Counted from the first letter of the stretch, positions 19,050-28,733 are shown. The stretch: DNA of 64,000 bases from Lysobacter sp. S4-A87 (GCF_022637455.1 NZ_CP093341.1:930001-994000); one strand, 5' to 3'. Numbers and translations are program-made. The notes: generated by a model from the sequence alone, not told the origin.

Positions 19050-19086
19050 CCGCAACAGGTATCGGGCAACAAGGCACAATGACCGC

Positions 19087-21735
19087 ATGACCGACTCACG
19101 CAGCGATGCGCTTCGCCAGCAGCAGGCCGACGCACTCATCGGCGAGCTGCAACGCCAGGGCGCCGGTCGCCTGACGATCTTCCTCGGCGCCGCGCCCGGC
19201 GTCGGCAAGACCTACACCATGCTCAGCCGCGGGCGCGAACTGCAGCGCCGCGGCCTCGACGTCGTCGTCGGCCTGGTCGAGACCCACGGCCGCGCCGAAA
19301 CCGCGGCGCTGATCGAAGGCCTGGAGGTGCTGCCGCGCAAGCGCGTCGACTACCAGGGCAAGATGCTGGAGGAGCTCGACCTCGACGCCCTGCTCGCCCG
19401 CAGGCCCAGGCTCGCCCTGGTCGACGAGCTCGCCCACCGCAACGTCCCCGGCAGTCGCCACGAGCGTCGCTGGCAGGACGTGATCGAACTGCTCGATGCC
19501 GGCATCGATGTCTTCACCACGATCAACATCCAGCATCTGGAAAGTCTCAACGACGTCGTCCACCGCATTACCGGCGTGCGCGTCAGCGAGACCGTGCCCG
19601 ATGCCGTGTTCGACCGCCTGCGCGACATCGTCCTGGTCGACCTGCCGCCGCGCGAGCTGATCGAACGCCTGCAGCAGGGCAAGGTCTACGTGCCCGACCA
19701 GGCCGCGCACGCATTGCAGGCCTTCTTCTCGCCCAGCAACCTGACCGCCCTGCGCGAACTGGCGATGCAGACCGCCGCCGACCGCGTCGACAGCGACCTG
19801 CGCGAGGCGCAGACCGCGCGCGGCCTGCCCGGCGTTCCGTTGCGTCGCGGCGTGATGGTGGCGATCGACGGGCGCGGCCAGTCCGAGTACCTCGTGCGCG
19901 TGGCCCGGCGCATCGCCGAGCGCCGCGACTCGCCCTGGACCGTGGTGACCGTACAGGGGGCGGCCGCCGCAGGCGAGGCGCAACAGCTCGAACTGGACCG
20001 TGCCTTCGCCCTGGCGCGTCGCCTCGGCGGCGACGCACTGGTGCTGCACGGCAACAGCATCGTCGACGCCCTGCTCGACCAGGCCGCGCGATCCGGCGCC
20101 AGCACGATCGTGCTCGGCCGGACCCGCGAGCGGCCGGTCGCGCGCATGTTCAACCGGACCCTGACGCAACAGCTGATCCAGCGCGGCGCCCATTACGAGC
20201 TGACCATCGTCAGCACGCCCGAGGCAAGGGCGCGGTCCCGTCGATCCTGGCGCAGCCCCGGCGGCTACCTGACCCGCAGCGATACCGCGCTCGCGGTGAC
20301 CTCCGCCGCGCTGGCCACGGCGCTGGCCTGGATCGCCGAGCGCTGGATCGCACTGGACGACCTGTCGCTGATCTTCATCGTCGCGGTGGTGCTGGTGGCC
20401 GCGCGCACGCGCATGGCCGCGGCCGTGATCTCGGCGGTGCTGTGCTTCCTGGCGTACAACTTCTTCTTCATCGAGCCGCGCTACACGCTGCTGATCGGTG
20501 CACGCCAGGGCGTGACCACGGTGGTGCTGTTCCTGATCGCGGCACTGGTCGCCGGCCGCCTGGCATCGAAGCTGCGCATGCAGGTGGTGGCGCTGCGCGC
20601 AGCCAATGCACAGGCCACCGCGTTGCAGACGCTGGGCCGGCAGCTGGCCAGCGCCGCCGACCTGGGTCAGGTGTTGCAGGCCGGGCGCGATGCGCTGCGG
20701 CGCGCGCTCGACGCCGAGGTGATGCTGCAGGTTGGCGATCACCAGGTGCATGCCGAGCTGCTGACCGAGAAAGACCGCGCTGCCGCCGACTGGGCGATCC
20801 GTCACCGGCAGGCGTCGGGGCGCTACACCGACACGCTTGCCGGCTCGGAATGGTGGTTCCAGCCGCTGCCCCTGGGCGAGCGCGAGACCGGCCTGCTCGG
20901 CCTGCGCTTTCCGCCGCAGCTGCACCGCCTTGGCATCGAGCAACGCCGCCTCGCCGAAGCCATGGCCGAAGACATCGCCCAGGCCATCGTGCGCACGCGC
21001 CTGGTCGCCGACCTCGAAAACGCACGCGTCAGCAACGAGACCGAACGCCTGCGCTCGGCGTTGCTGTCATCGGTCTCGCACGACCTGCGCTCGCCGCTCG
21101 CCTCGATCATCGGATCGGCCAGCAGCCTGGACCACTACGCCGACGCGATGGACAAGCAGGACCGGCACAGCCTGCTGGAGACCATCCGCATCGAAGGCGA
21201 GCGCCTGGACCGCTACATCCAGAACCTGCTCGACATGACCCGGCTCGGCCACGGTGGACTCACCCTCAACCGCGACTGGATCGGCGTCGACGAGCTGATC
21301 GGCTCGGCGGTGACGCGATTGCAGCGTTACGCACCCGGGGCGACGTTCGATGTCTCGATCGAACCCGACCTGCGCCCGATCTGGGTGCACCCGGCGCTGG
21401 TCGAGCAGGCGCTGTTCAACGTGCTGGAAAACGCCGCGAAGTTCTCGCCGCCGGGCGCAGCGATCGCGATCGATGCCCGGACCGTCGACGACGACCGGCT
21501 GCGCATCGACGTGCGCGACCGCGGCCCGGGCATCCCCGAGGACGAACGCAAGCGCATCTTCGACATGTTCTACAGCGTTGAGCGAGGCGACCGCGGCCGC
21601 CAGGGCACCGGCCTGGGCCTGGCGATCTGCCAGGGCATGATCGGCGCACACGGCGGCAGCGTGGAGGCCCTGCCCGGTCCGGACGGGCGCGGCACGACGA
21701 TCCGCATTACGCTTCCGCGCATGGAGCCGCAGTGA
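19087..21735 (+). CDS. kdpD: Osmosensitive potassium-sensing histidine kinase
   Basis: KdpD senses potassium limitation and phosphorylates KdpE. The 882-residue protein shows, in order, the N-terminal KdpD domain with the ATP motif GAAPGVGKTYTML (about residues 38-50), a Usp-like domain (about 250-370), four closely spaced membrane helices (about 395-500), a GAF-like segment, the dimerisation helix SSVSHDLRSPLASI (phosphorylated His about 665), and the ATPase end with GPGIPEDERKRIF and GTGLGLAICQG. It overlaps kdpE by 4 bp. Confidence 0.96.
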   Translation: MTDSRSDALRQQQADALIGELQRQGAGRLTIFLGAAPGVGKTYTMLSRGRELQRRGLDVVVGLVETHGRAETAALIEGLEVLPRKRVDYQGKMLEELDLDALLARRPRLALVDELAHRNVPGSRHERRWQDVIELLDAGIDVFTTINIQHLESLNDVVHRITGVRVSETVPDAVFDRLRDIVLVDLPPRELIERLQQGKVYVPDQAAHALQAFFSPSNLTALRELAMQTAADRVDSDLREAQTARGLPGVPLRRGVMVAIDGRGQSEYLVRVARRIAERRDSPWTVVTVQGAAAAGEAQQLELDRAFALARRLGGDALVLHGNSIVDALLDQAARSGASTIVLGRTRERPVARMFNRTLTQQLIQRGAHYELTIVSTPEARARSRRSWRSPGGYLTRSDTALAVTSAALATALAWIAERWIALDDLSLIFIVAVVLVAARTRMAAAVISAVLCFLAYNFFFIEPRYTLLIGARQGVTTVVLFLIAALVAGRLASKLRMQVVALRAANAQATALQTLGRQLASAADLGQVLQAGRDALRRALDAEVMLQVGDHQVHAELLTEKDRAAADWAIRHRQASGRYTDTLAGSEWWFQPLPLGERETGLLGLRFPPQLHRLGIEQRRLAEAMAEDIAQAIVRTRLVADLENARVSNETERLRSALLSSVSHDLRSPLASIIGSASSLDHYADAMDKQDRHSLLETIRIEGERLDRYIQNLLDMTRLGHGGLTLNRDWIGVDELIGSAVTRLQRYAPGATFDVSIEPDLRPIWVHPALVEQALFNVLENAAKFSPPGAAIAIDARTVDDDRLRIDVRDRGPGIPEDERKRIFDMFYSVERGDRGRQGTGLGLAICQGMIGAHGGSVEALPGPDGRGTTIRITLPRMEPQ

Positions 21736-22460
21736 CGCACGACAGCCCAACCACCCCGCCCGCGCGCGTCCTCGTCATCGACGACGAGCCGCAGATCCGC
21801 AAGTTCCTCGACATCAGCCTGCGCGCGCAGGGCTATGCGGTCGAAAGCGCGGAGACCGGCCAGGGCGGGCTGGAAGCGCTGGCCACCCACGGCGCCGACC
21901 TGGTCATCCTCGACCTGGGCCTGCCCGACCGCGACGGCCACGAGGTACTGCGCGAACTGCGCCAATGGTCGACCGTGCCGGTGATCCTGCTGACGGTGCG
22001 CGCCGGCGAAGCCGAGAAGGTCGCCGCGCTCGACGCCGGTGCCAACGACTACGTCACCAAGCCCTTCGGCGTGCAGGAGCTGATGGCGCGCGTGCGTGCG
22101 CTGCTGCGTTCGAATGCCGCGCCCGCCGGCAGCCAGCCGCTGTACGACGATGGCCGCCTGCACGTCGACCTGGCGCGTCGCGAAGTGCGCCTGCAGGGCG
22201 AACCGGTGGCGCTGACGCGCAAGGAATACGCCCTGCTCGCCCTGCTGATCCAGCATGCCGGGCGTGTCGTCACCCAGCCACAGCTGCTGCGCGAACTGTG
22301 GGGCCCCACCCACCAGCACGACACCCATTACCTGCGCATCCTCGTCGGCAAGTTGCGGCACAAGCTCGGCGACGATGCTGCAGCGCCGCATTGGATCGCG
22401 ACCGAACCGGGCGTCGGACTGCGTTTCATCAGTCGGGACCCGACACACTCCGGTCATTGA
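21732..22460 (+). CDS. kdpE: KdpE response regulator
   Basis: The 242-residue OmpR/PhoB-type regulator activates the kdp promoter. The receiver has the acidic pair IDDE (D17-D18), the phospho-acceptor D61 in VILDLGLPD, and the lysine in YVTKPFGVQEL; the winged-helix domain follows with LTRKEYALL and DTHYLRILVGKLR. The start is GTG at 21732, overlapping the kdpD stop (GTGA). No kdp-type operator could be identified upstream of the porin by eye. Confidence 0.95.
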   Translation: MTHDSPTTPPARVLVIDDEPQIRKFLDISLRAQGYAVESAETGQGGLEALATHGADLVILDLGLPDRDGHEVLRELRQWSTVPVILLTVRAGEAEKVAALDAGANDYVTKPFGVQELMARVRALLRSNAAPAGSQPLYDDGRLHVDLARREVRLQGEPVALTRKEYALLALLIQHAGRVVTQPQLLRELWGPTHQHDTHYLRILVGKLRHKLGDDAAAPHWIATEPGVGLRFISRDPTHSGH

Positions 22461-22533
22461 CCTGTGCTAGGGGCCGGACCCGGTGGACTGCCAGCGCAGC
22501 CGCCGGGCGGGCGGGCCGAGCGAGGGGCGGTGC

Positions 22534-24351
22534 ATGTCCAAGTGGGCAGGCAAGTGGGCGCAGATGAAGGCGACGACGGTGGGACTGGTCGTCCTCAAAC
22601 TGGTGTTGATCGCGGTCTACCTGCTGGGCACCAACCGCCTGCTGGTCGATCGCGTGGCCCATATCGGGCTGAAACCGGGACTGGCGGTGTTCGCCGCCGT
22701 CTGGCTGGTGTGCCTGGTGTCGATGCTGGCGCTGGCGTTCCACTCGCGGCCGGCGACCCGCGCGGGCTGGAGCGTCGCCTTCTTCCTCAGCAGCGCCTTC
22801 AACCTCAGCCACGCGCTGATCACCTCGCGCCACCTCGGCCTGGCCGACTTCGAACAGTTGCTGGGCCTGATCGGGTTCGCCGGCAACCTCGCCGGCTTCC
22901 ACGATGCGCAGCTGGCCCAGGCGCTGCTGTGGTCGCTGCTGGGCGTGGTCGCGCTCAACCTGCCACCGTGGTTCCCGCCACCGGCCTGGCTGCCGGCGCC
23001 GCTGGCCTGGCCGCTGCGGCACGCCGGATGGATGCAGGTCGTGCCGATCGTGCTGATCGCGGCGATCCTGTACCTGCGCGGCGGCGAAGGTTCCAACGGC
23101 TTCCCCGGGCAGTACAACCCGGCAGCATTCGCCTTCGTGCTCGGCGCAGAGAAGGTGCTGGCGCCGGCCACGCCACCGCGCCAGGACGTCGCGCTCAAGC
23201 CTCCGGGCCAGCGCCCCTTCCGCCACGTCGTGCTGGTGATGGACGAGAGCGTGCGCGGCGACTATGTCGACATCAACGTCGACGACGGTGTCGAGACCGG
23301 CCTGCGACCGCTTGGCCCGGCGCTGTTCAATTTCGGCATCGCCGCCTCGGCCGCCAACTGTTCCTCCACCTCCAACGCCAGCGTGCGTTATGGCGTCACC
23401 CGCGACAGCTACCAGCGCGATCTCGACGTCAATCCGTCGTTCTGGCGCTACGCCAGCCGCGCCGGCTACCGCACGATCTACATCGACGGCCAGCGCCATG
23501 GCGGCAAGCTGCACAACTTCATGGACGAGCGCGAGCGCGCCGAGATCGACGAGTTCGTGCAGATCGACGCCTCGGTGCCGCTGGAGCAGAAGGACGTCCA
23601 GGCCGGGCACATGCTCGGCCAGATGCTGAAGCGGTCGCGGCCCAGCTTCATCTACGTCAACAAGGTCGGCTGCCACTTCCCATACGAAGGCAAGTATCCG
23701 GCCAGCAAGACGCTGTACTCGCCGACGATGGAACGGACCTACTTCAGCAACGAGGCCGATCCCGATGTCGCCCCGCAGCCGCACGAATCGGGCACGGCCA
23801 GCTCCGAGGATCGCTGGCGCCAGGTCAACAGCTATCGCAACTGCGTGGCCTGGAACACCCGCGAGTTCTTCCGCGAGGCCCTGGCCGACGCGCCGCTGGA
23901 CGACGTCCTGGTCCTTTACACCGCCGACCACGGCCAGAACTTCCACGAGGACGGCTCGCCGGGCGCGCAGACCCACTGCACCACCGGCCAGGCCGCGGCC
24001 GGCGAAGGCCGCGTGCCGCTGGTCGCCATCACCCGCAATGCCGCCGTGGCGCCGATGCTGCGCGATGCCGCCAACGACAACCGCGACAAGGCCAGTCATT
24101 TCAACGTCTATCCGACCGTGTTGCGGGCGATGGGCTACGACATGCCGGCGACGGTCGACGGATTCGAACCGGACCTGTTCGCCAGCCTGGCCGGCGACAA
24201 CCAGCGCTTCCTGTCGACGTACTTCGTGCGTTTCGGCCGCGAGCCGGTGTGGAACCCGATCGGCAAGCCTGCGCAGCTTCGCGACGGCCTGCAGCGGGCG
24301 CTGGCAGGGGATCGTGAGGTCAACGAAGGGACTGCGAGCGGCTCACGCTGA
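22534..24351 (+). CDS. Membrane sulfatase-fold transferase (phosphoethanolamine transferase-like)
   Basis: The 605-residue protein has about five N-terminal membrane helices (residues about 10-200) and a periplasmic alkaline-phosphatase-fold domain. Metal-site motifs are VVLVMDESVRGDY and LYTADHGQNFHEDG, with the likely nucleophile Ser/Thr in the SSTSNASVRYG stretch. This is the layout of EptA-like enzymes that add phosphoethanolamine to lipid A or other glycans. ATG at 22534 is preceded by GAGGGG; an in-frame ATG at 22483 lacks that support. It follows kdpE on the same strand by 73 bp; a functional link with Kdp is not evident. The substrate is unknown. Confidence 0.75.
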   Translation: MSKWAGKWAQMKATTVGLVVLKLVLIAVYLLGTNRLLVDRVAHIGLKPGLAVFAAVWLVCLVSMLALAFHSRPATRAGWSVAFFLSSAFNLSHALITSRHLGLADFEQLLGLIGFAGNLAGFHDAQLAQALLWSLLGVVALNLPPWFPPPAWLPAPLAWPLRHAGWMQVVPIVLIAAILYLRGGEGSNGFPGQYNPAAFAFVLGAEKVLAPATPPRQDVALKPPGQRPFRHVVLVMDESVRGDYVDINVDDGVETGLRPLGPALFNFGIAASAANCSSTSNASVRYGVTRDSYQRDLDVNPSFWRYASRAGYRTIYIDGQRHGGKLHNFMDERERAEIDEFVQIDASVPLEQKDVQAGHMLGQMLKRSRPSFIYVNKVGCHFPYEGKYPASKTLYSPTMERTYFSNEADPDVAPQPHESGTASSEDRWRQVNSYRNCVAWNTREFFREALADAPLDDVLVLYTADHGQNFHEDGSPGAQTHCTTGQAAAGEGRVPLVAITRNAAVAPMLRDAANDNRDKASHFNVYPTVLRAMGYDMPATVDGFEPDLFASLAGDNQRFLSTYFVRFGREPVWNPIGKPAQLRDGLQRALAGDREVNEGTASGSR

Positions 24352-24358
24352 AGGGCAC

Positions 24359-24396
24359 GGCTTGCCGGCGGGAGCGGTTTCAGGCTCCGGCAAGCC
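24359..24396. terminator. Large hairpin between convergent transferase gene and galE
   Basis: GGCTTGCCGG (24359-24368) and GAGC pair with GCTC and CCGGCAAGCC (24387-24396), making about 13 bp with a small bulge around GGTTTCAG. It covers the end of galE and may terminate both convergent transcripts, though no T-run is present. Confidence 0.45.
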
Positions 24397-25462
24397 TTGC
24401 GACCACGCGGCGCGGGCGCTCGACGCGCGGCGCGGCGGCACGACGCAGCGGCGAGCGGTAACCCTGGGGGTTCATCGCCTGCCAATGCCAGGCGTCGCGG
24501 CACATCGCATCGACGTCGAACTGGGCGCGCCAGCCGAGCAGTTCCTGGGCCAGCGTCGGATCGGCGAACACTTCGGCCGAGTCCCCCGGCCTGCGCTCGA
24601 CGATCTCGAACGGGATGCGCCGTCCGCTGGCGCGCTCGAAGGCGTGCACCAGCTCCAGCACGCTGACGCCGCGCCCGGTGCCCAGGTTGACGGTGAAGCC
24701 GCGGTCGGCCGCGACCAGGTACTCGAGCGCGTCGGCATGTGCCTGCGCCAGGTCGACGACGTGGATGTAGTCGCGCACGCCGGTGCCGTCGACGGTCGGG
24801 TAGTCACCGCCGAACACGCGCAGGCGATCGCGCAGGCCGACCGCCACCTGGCAGATGTAGGGCATCAGGTTGTTGGGCTCGCCGCAGGGGTCTTCGCCGA
24901 TCAGGCCCGAGGGATGCGCGCCGACCGGATTGAAGTAGCGCAGGTTGGCAGCGCGGAAGCTGTCGTCGGACTGGCACAGGTCGCCAATCAGCTGCTCGGC
25001 GACCAGCTTGGTCCGCCCATATGGATTGAGGGCCTGCAGGCCGGCGTCCTCGCGCACCGGCACCTGGCTGGGATCGCCATAGACCGTCGCCGAGGAACTG
25101 AACACCAGCCGGCGCACGCCGGCCTCCTGCATCACCTGCAGCAAGGCGATCGTGCCGCTGATGTTGTTGTCGAAGTAGTCCAGCGGCTTGCGGCACGACT
25201 CCCCCACTGCCTTGAGGGCAGCGAAGTGCAGCACGGCATCGAAGCGATAGGTCGCGAACAGCGCGGTCATCGCCCGCCGGTCGCGGATGTCGACGCGATG
25301 CAGCGACACCGGTGCCCCCACCAGTCGCTGCAGCCGTTGCAGGACGCGCGGCGAACTGTTGACCCCGCTGTCGGCGATGACCACCTGGTGGCCGCGAGCG
25401 CACAGGGTCACGCAGGCATGGCTGCCGATATAGCCTGCACCGCCGCATACGAGGATTCGCAT
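24380..25462 (-). CDS. galE: UDP-glucose 4-epimerase
   Basis: GalE interconverts UDP-glucose and UDP-galactose (some forms also use the N-acetyl sugars) and supplies precursors to the polysaccharide genes next door. The start at 25462 (MRILVCGGAGYIGSH) gives 360 residues; the open frame extends far upstream but overlaps the divergent operon and is not family-like. NAD-binding GGAGYIGSH, the catalytic SSSATVYG and NPYGRTK (YxxxK), and YFNPVGAHPSG are intact. The last ~20 residues are arginine-rich and go beyond the usual GalE end. Confidence 0.92.
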   Translation of the reverse strand: MRILVCGGAGYIGSHACVTLCARGHQVVIADSGVNSSPRVLQRLQRLVGAPVSLHRVDIRDRRAMTALFATYRFDAVLHFAALKAVGESCRKPLDYFDNNISGTIALLQVMQEAGVRRLVFSSSATVYGDPSQVPVREDAGLQALNPYGRTKLVAEQLIGDLCQSDDSFRAANLRYFNPVGAHPSGLIGEDPCGEPNNLMPYICQVAVGLRDRLRVFGGDYPTVDGTGVRDYIHVVDLAQAHADALEYLVAADRGFTVNLGTGRGVSVLELVHAFERASGRRIPFEIVERRPGDSAEVFADPTLAQELLGWRAQFDVDAMCRDAWHWQAMNPQGYRSPLRRAAAPRVERPRRVVARLAGA

Positions 25463-25807
25463 TGGATGTCGGAAGTCCTGGTCAAACGGGCCGACCGCCC
25501 CGGGCGATCGTTGCGCAGTCCGGCACATGCGGCCGCACTGCACGGGCACCAGCACCCTGCGCCGCGATCCCGGCCGGTTGCTCCCCAGACGTCGGGCAAT
25601 TCCTTCGTCCTGTACTTGTGAACGCAGAACACCGGCATTTCCGGCACCCCCGGCAACGCCGCGAATGAGAACGCGCATCGCTCGCACCGGAATCGGCAAA
25701 AGGTCATGCGTGAAGGCATCGGGCACCCCCTCGCCCCGGCTCGGCGATGGCCGGATTCGACACTTCCCGCCGTTGGATTGACACGAATGCAAGGGGGGCT
25801 CATTGCC
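25463..25807. other. Divergent intergenic region, galE / exopolysaccharide operon
   Basis: This 345-bp gap must hold promoters for both directions. No convincing -35/-10 pair was found. A perfect TTGACA (25778-25783) points to the operon but has no -10 before the start codon. No coding signal was seen; an open frame through it is not protein-like. Confidence 0.5.
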
Positions 25808-26425
25808 ATGCGCTTGATCCAGATCATCCAGACCGTCGGCTTGTTGCTGTTCCTTTCGGCGTGTGCCTCCTCCGGCGACACCGCCGGCGCACCGCCTCCC
25901 AGCAGCGAGCATTCGGTCGACTCCTACCAGATCGGCATCGACGACATCGTCCAGGTGTCGGTCTGGCGCAACCCGGAACTGGGCATCACCGTCCCGGTAC
26001 GTCCGGACGGCAAGATCTCGGTGCCGTTGATCGGCGATGTCTCCGCCGGTGGCCGTACCCCCGACGAGGTCGCCAAGGACATCCAGACCCGGCTCGCCAC
26101 CTTCGTGCGTGATCCCCAGGTCGCGGTGATCCTCACCGACCTGCGCAGCCACGAGTACCTCTCGCGCGTGCGCGTGACCGGTGCGGTGCGCCAGCCGATC
26201 TCCATCCCCTATCGCCAGGGCATGACCGTGCTCGATGCCGTGCTCGCTGCCGGCGGTGTCACCGAGTTTGCCGCGCCGGCGCGCTCGGACCTGTACCGCA
26301 AGACCGGTGAGAGCACGCGCAGCTATGCCGTGCGCCTGGACCACATCCTCGAGGACGGCGACCTGTCCACCAACTTCAAGGTCGCCCCCGGCGACGTCAT
26401 CACCGTCCCGGAACGCACGCTATGA
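25808..26425 (+). CDS. Polysaccharide export lipoprotein (Wza/EpsE-like)
   Basis: The 205-residue lipoprotein has a signal peptide ending in the lipobox LSAC (Cys about residue 18). A polysaccharide export (Poly_export) domain follows, YQIGIDDIVQVSVWRNPEL, and a SLBB-like domain with VRVTGAVRQPISIPYRQG. These proteins form the outer-membrane exit for capsule or exopolysaccharide. The start at 25808 has a strong AAGGGGGG site 9 bp upstream; in-frame starts further up lack one. It is the first gene of an eleven-gene plus-strand operon and overlaps the next gene by 4 bp. It resembles EpsE of exosortase-associated loci in length and order. Confidence 0.88.
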   Translation: MRLIQIIQTVGLLLFLSACASSGDTAGAPPPSSEHSVDSYQIGIDDIVQVSVWRNPELGITVPVRPDGKISVPLIGDVSAGGRTPDEVAKDIQTRLATFVRDPQVAVILTDLRSHEYLSRVRVTGAVRQPISIPYRQGMTVLDAVLAAGGVTEFAAPARSDLYRKTGESTRSYAVRLDHILEDGDLSTNFKVAPGDVITVPERTL

Positions 26426-27999
26426 ACGGATCGTCCATGGACCTGGTGGTGGCCGAGGCGCGGCCATCGGCCGTGGCGGCATTGGTGCCGGTGGCGTTCG
26501 AGGAGAGCCGCCGCCATCCGGTGCTGCTGGCGTCGGTCTTCACCGTGATTGCGCTGGCCGCGCTGCTGTTCGGCCTGCTGCTGCCGAAGAAGTACAACTC
26601 GGCCACGACCATCCTGATCGAGGAAAGCAACATCATCAAACCGCTGATGGAGGGCCGTGCGGTGCCGACCGGTGTGGTCAGCCGCGCCGGCATCACGCGC
26701 GAGGTCGCCTTCAGCGCCAAGGTGATGAACGAGATCCTCAAGACCGGCGGCTGGCTGGCGAAGAATCCGAGCCCCCTGCAGAAAGAGCAGCTGATCGAGC
26801 AGATCACCAGCCGCACCGTCATCTCCAACCCGCGCGAGAACCTGATCCGCATCTCCTACACCGACACCAGCGCGGAGCGCGCGCACGACGTCACCAAGCG
26901 CTTCGCCGAGATGATCATGCAGGAGAGCCTGGCCACCAAGGAGCGCGAGAGCCGCGACGCCTACGAGTTCATCGACTCGCAGGTGCGCCAGTACCACGCC
27001 AAGCTCACCGACGCCGAGACCAAGCTCGAGAACTACCGCAAGTCCAACCCCGACGCGCGGCCGGGCATCGACGGCGACGTCAACTCCCGCATCGGCGAGC
27101 TGCGGCGCATGGTCGACACCTCGCGCATGGAGCTGATGGACCTGGACTCGCAGGGCAACGCGCTGCAGTCGCAGTTGTCGGGCGAGAACGAGATCAACGT
27201 CGTCCAGACCCGCTCCGGGCAGGTGATGGCGCAGATGGCCGAGCTCGAGAACGAGCGATCCCGGCTGCTGATGAACTACACCGAGCAGCATCCCGACGTC
27301 GTGCGCGTGCAGCACCAGCTGCGCGACCTTGAGGAACAGCTGCGCCAGGACGATGCCCGCCAGGATGCGCGCAAGATCGGCGCGCCGACGTCGCTCGATG
27401 GCGTGGCTTCGTTCAACCCGCTCTATGGCGAACTCAAGAGCAAGTACGCCGAGAACCGCCGGCAGAGCGCCGCGGTGTCCTCGCGCATCGCCACCAGCCA
27501 GCACCTGCTCGACCAGGAACTGGGCCGCAGCCGCCACATCGCCGCGTCCGAAAGCACCCTGGCGGAACTGTCGCGCGACTACGAAGTCAACCGCGAGCTC
27601 TACCAGGACCTGCTCAAGCGCCGCGAGAACGCACGCGTGTCGATGAGCCTGGACTCCGAACAGCGTGGCCTGAGCTTCCGCATCCAGGAACCGGCCAGCT
27701 ACCCGCTGCGTGGCGTCGGCCTGCGTCTGGTCCATGTCGCCGGTGCCGGCCTCGGCGCCGCCGCGCTGGCACCGCTGTTCCTGCTGATCGGATTCGTCCG
27801 CCTCGACCCGCGCGTGCGCTCGCCGCACCAGATCGAGACGGTCGCTGCCCTGCCGGTGATCGGCTCGGTGCCGCGCTACCAGACCACCCCGGCACGCCGC
27901 CAGGGCAACCGCAGGTTCGTGATCGCGGCAATGATCGCCCTGCTGGTCCCGCTGATCTACGGACTGACCCTCGCCCTGAAACTGGTGTACGCCCAATGA
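26422..27999 (+). CDS. Polysaccharide chain-length determinant (Wzz/GNVR, EpsF-like)
   Basis: The 525-residue inner-membrane protein has a membrane helix near each end (about residues 35-55 and 495-520) and a further hydrophobic stretch near 440. A long periplasmic coiled-coil segment lies between (for example AQMAELENERSRLLMNYTEQ and VQHQLRDLEEQLRQ). The N-terminal Wzz core KKYNSATTILIEESN and the C-terminal NRELYQDLLKRRENARVSMS with a following PASYP motif fit the GNVR family that controls chain length. There is no fused kinase domain; that function is in the next gene. It overlaps both neighbours by 4 bp. Confidence 0.9.
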   Translation: MNGSSMDLVVAEARPSAVAALVPVAFEESRRHPVLLASVFTVIALAALLFGLLLPKKYNSATTILIEESNIIKPLMEGRAVPTGVVSRAGITREVAFSAKVMNEILKTGGWLAKNPSPLQKEQLIEQITSRTVISNPRENLIRISYTDTSAERAHDVTKRFAEMIMQESLATKERESRDAYEFIDSQVRQYHAKLTDAETKLENYRKSNPDARPGIDGDVNSRIGELRRMVDTSRMELMDLDSQGNALQSQLSGENEINVVQTRSGQVMAQMAELENERSRLLMNYTEQHPDVVRVQHQLRDLEEQLRQDDARQDARKIGAPTSLDGVASFNPLYGELKSKYAENRRQSAAVSSRIATSQHLLDQELGRSRHIAASESTLAELSRDYEVNRELYQDLLKRRENARVSMSLDSEQRGLSFRIQEPASYPLRGVGLRLVHVAGAGLGAAALAPLFLLIGFVRLDPRVRSPHQIETVAALPVIGSVPRYQTTPARRQGNRRFVIAAMIALLVPLIYGLTLALKLVYAQ

Positions 28000-28733
28000 G
28001 CGCGAACCCGATCTTCGAACGCGAAAGCGCCGTGTCAGACGACCGCAGCAGCCAGCGCTCGATCGCGCCGGCCCCCGCGCCCGTGACGCTGACGCCCTCG
28101 GAACTCGAGGAGCGCTCGATCATCCACCGCACCGCGGTCTCGCGGCCGGAGGTGGATGCATTCCGCGAACTGCGCACGCGCCTGCTGGCCGCGGTCGAAG
28201 GCAGCTTCGTGGCCCTGGTCGCGCCGGTCAGCAGCGGCAGCGGCGGCAGCTTCGTCGCCAGGAACCTGGCCACTGCCCTCGCCTTCGACGACACCAAGAG
28301 TGCGCTGCTGGTCGACTGCGACCTTCGCCACCCTTCGCAGCACAAGACGATGAAGATCGACACGCCGACCGGGCTGGTCGAGTACCTGGAGGATCCCGAA
28401 GGCGATCTGTCCGACGTGATCTACGAGACCGGCGTGCAGGGCCTGCGCCTGATCCCGGCGGGCATGTCGCGCGAGATCGGCGCCGAGTATTTCTCGTCGT
28501 CGCGGATGCGCCTGCTGCTCGACTCTATCCGCAGCCGCCACCCGAACTGCTACGTGTTCCTGGACGGCCCGCCGGTACGCGGTACGCCCGACGCGCGGAT
28601 CCTGGCCGACATCGCCGACGTGGTGATCCTGGTGGCCGGCTACGGGCGTGATACCGCCGCGTCGATCGCCCAGGCCGCAGCCAACTTCGATCCGAACAAG
28701 TTCGCCGGCGTGGTCTTCAATGAAGGCGTATGA
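27996..28733 (+). CDS. CpsD/CapB-like ATPase of polysaccharide export with degenerate P-loop (EpsG-like)
   Basis: The 245-residue protein is laid out like a bacterial tyrosine autokinase that acts with the chain-length protein. The conserved pre-P-loop EAFRELRTRL-type segment is present (VDAFRELRTRLLAA, about 53-66), as are the Walker A'-like LLVDCDLRHPS and a Walker B-like FLDGPPV. However, the P-loop reads SSGSGGSFVARNLA (79-92), where the nucleotide-binding lysine of GxGKS/T is replaced (G84). No tyrosine-rich C-terminal tail is seen. It may bind nucleotide weakly or act structurally. It starts in a 4-bp overlap with the Wzz gene. Confidence 0.82.
   Translation: MSANPIFERESAVSDDRSSQRSIAPAPAPVTLTPSELEERSIIHRTAVSRPEVDAFRELRTRLLAAVEGSFVALVAPVSSGSGGSFVARNLATALAFDDTKSALLVDCDLRHPSQHKTMKIDTPTGLVEYLEDPEGDLSDVIYETGVQGLRLIPAGMSREIGAEYFSSSRMRLLLDSIRSRHPNCYVFLDGPPVRGTPDARILADIADVVILVAGYGRDTAASIAQAAANFDPNKFAGVVFNEGV

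Noticed and set aside
25616-25633. CRP-like half site TGTGA in the galE/export-gene gap
   Set aside because: The second half-site does not match at N6 spacing.
25778-25806. TTGACA as -35 of the exopolysaccharide operon
   Set aside because: The -10 position falls on CATTGC next to the start codon, leaving no room for a leader and ribosome site.
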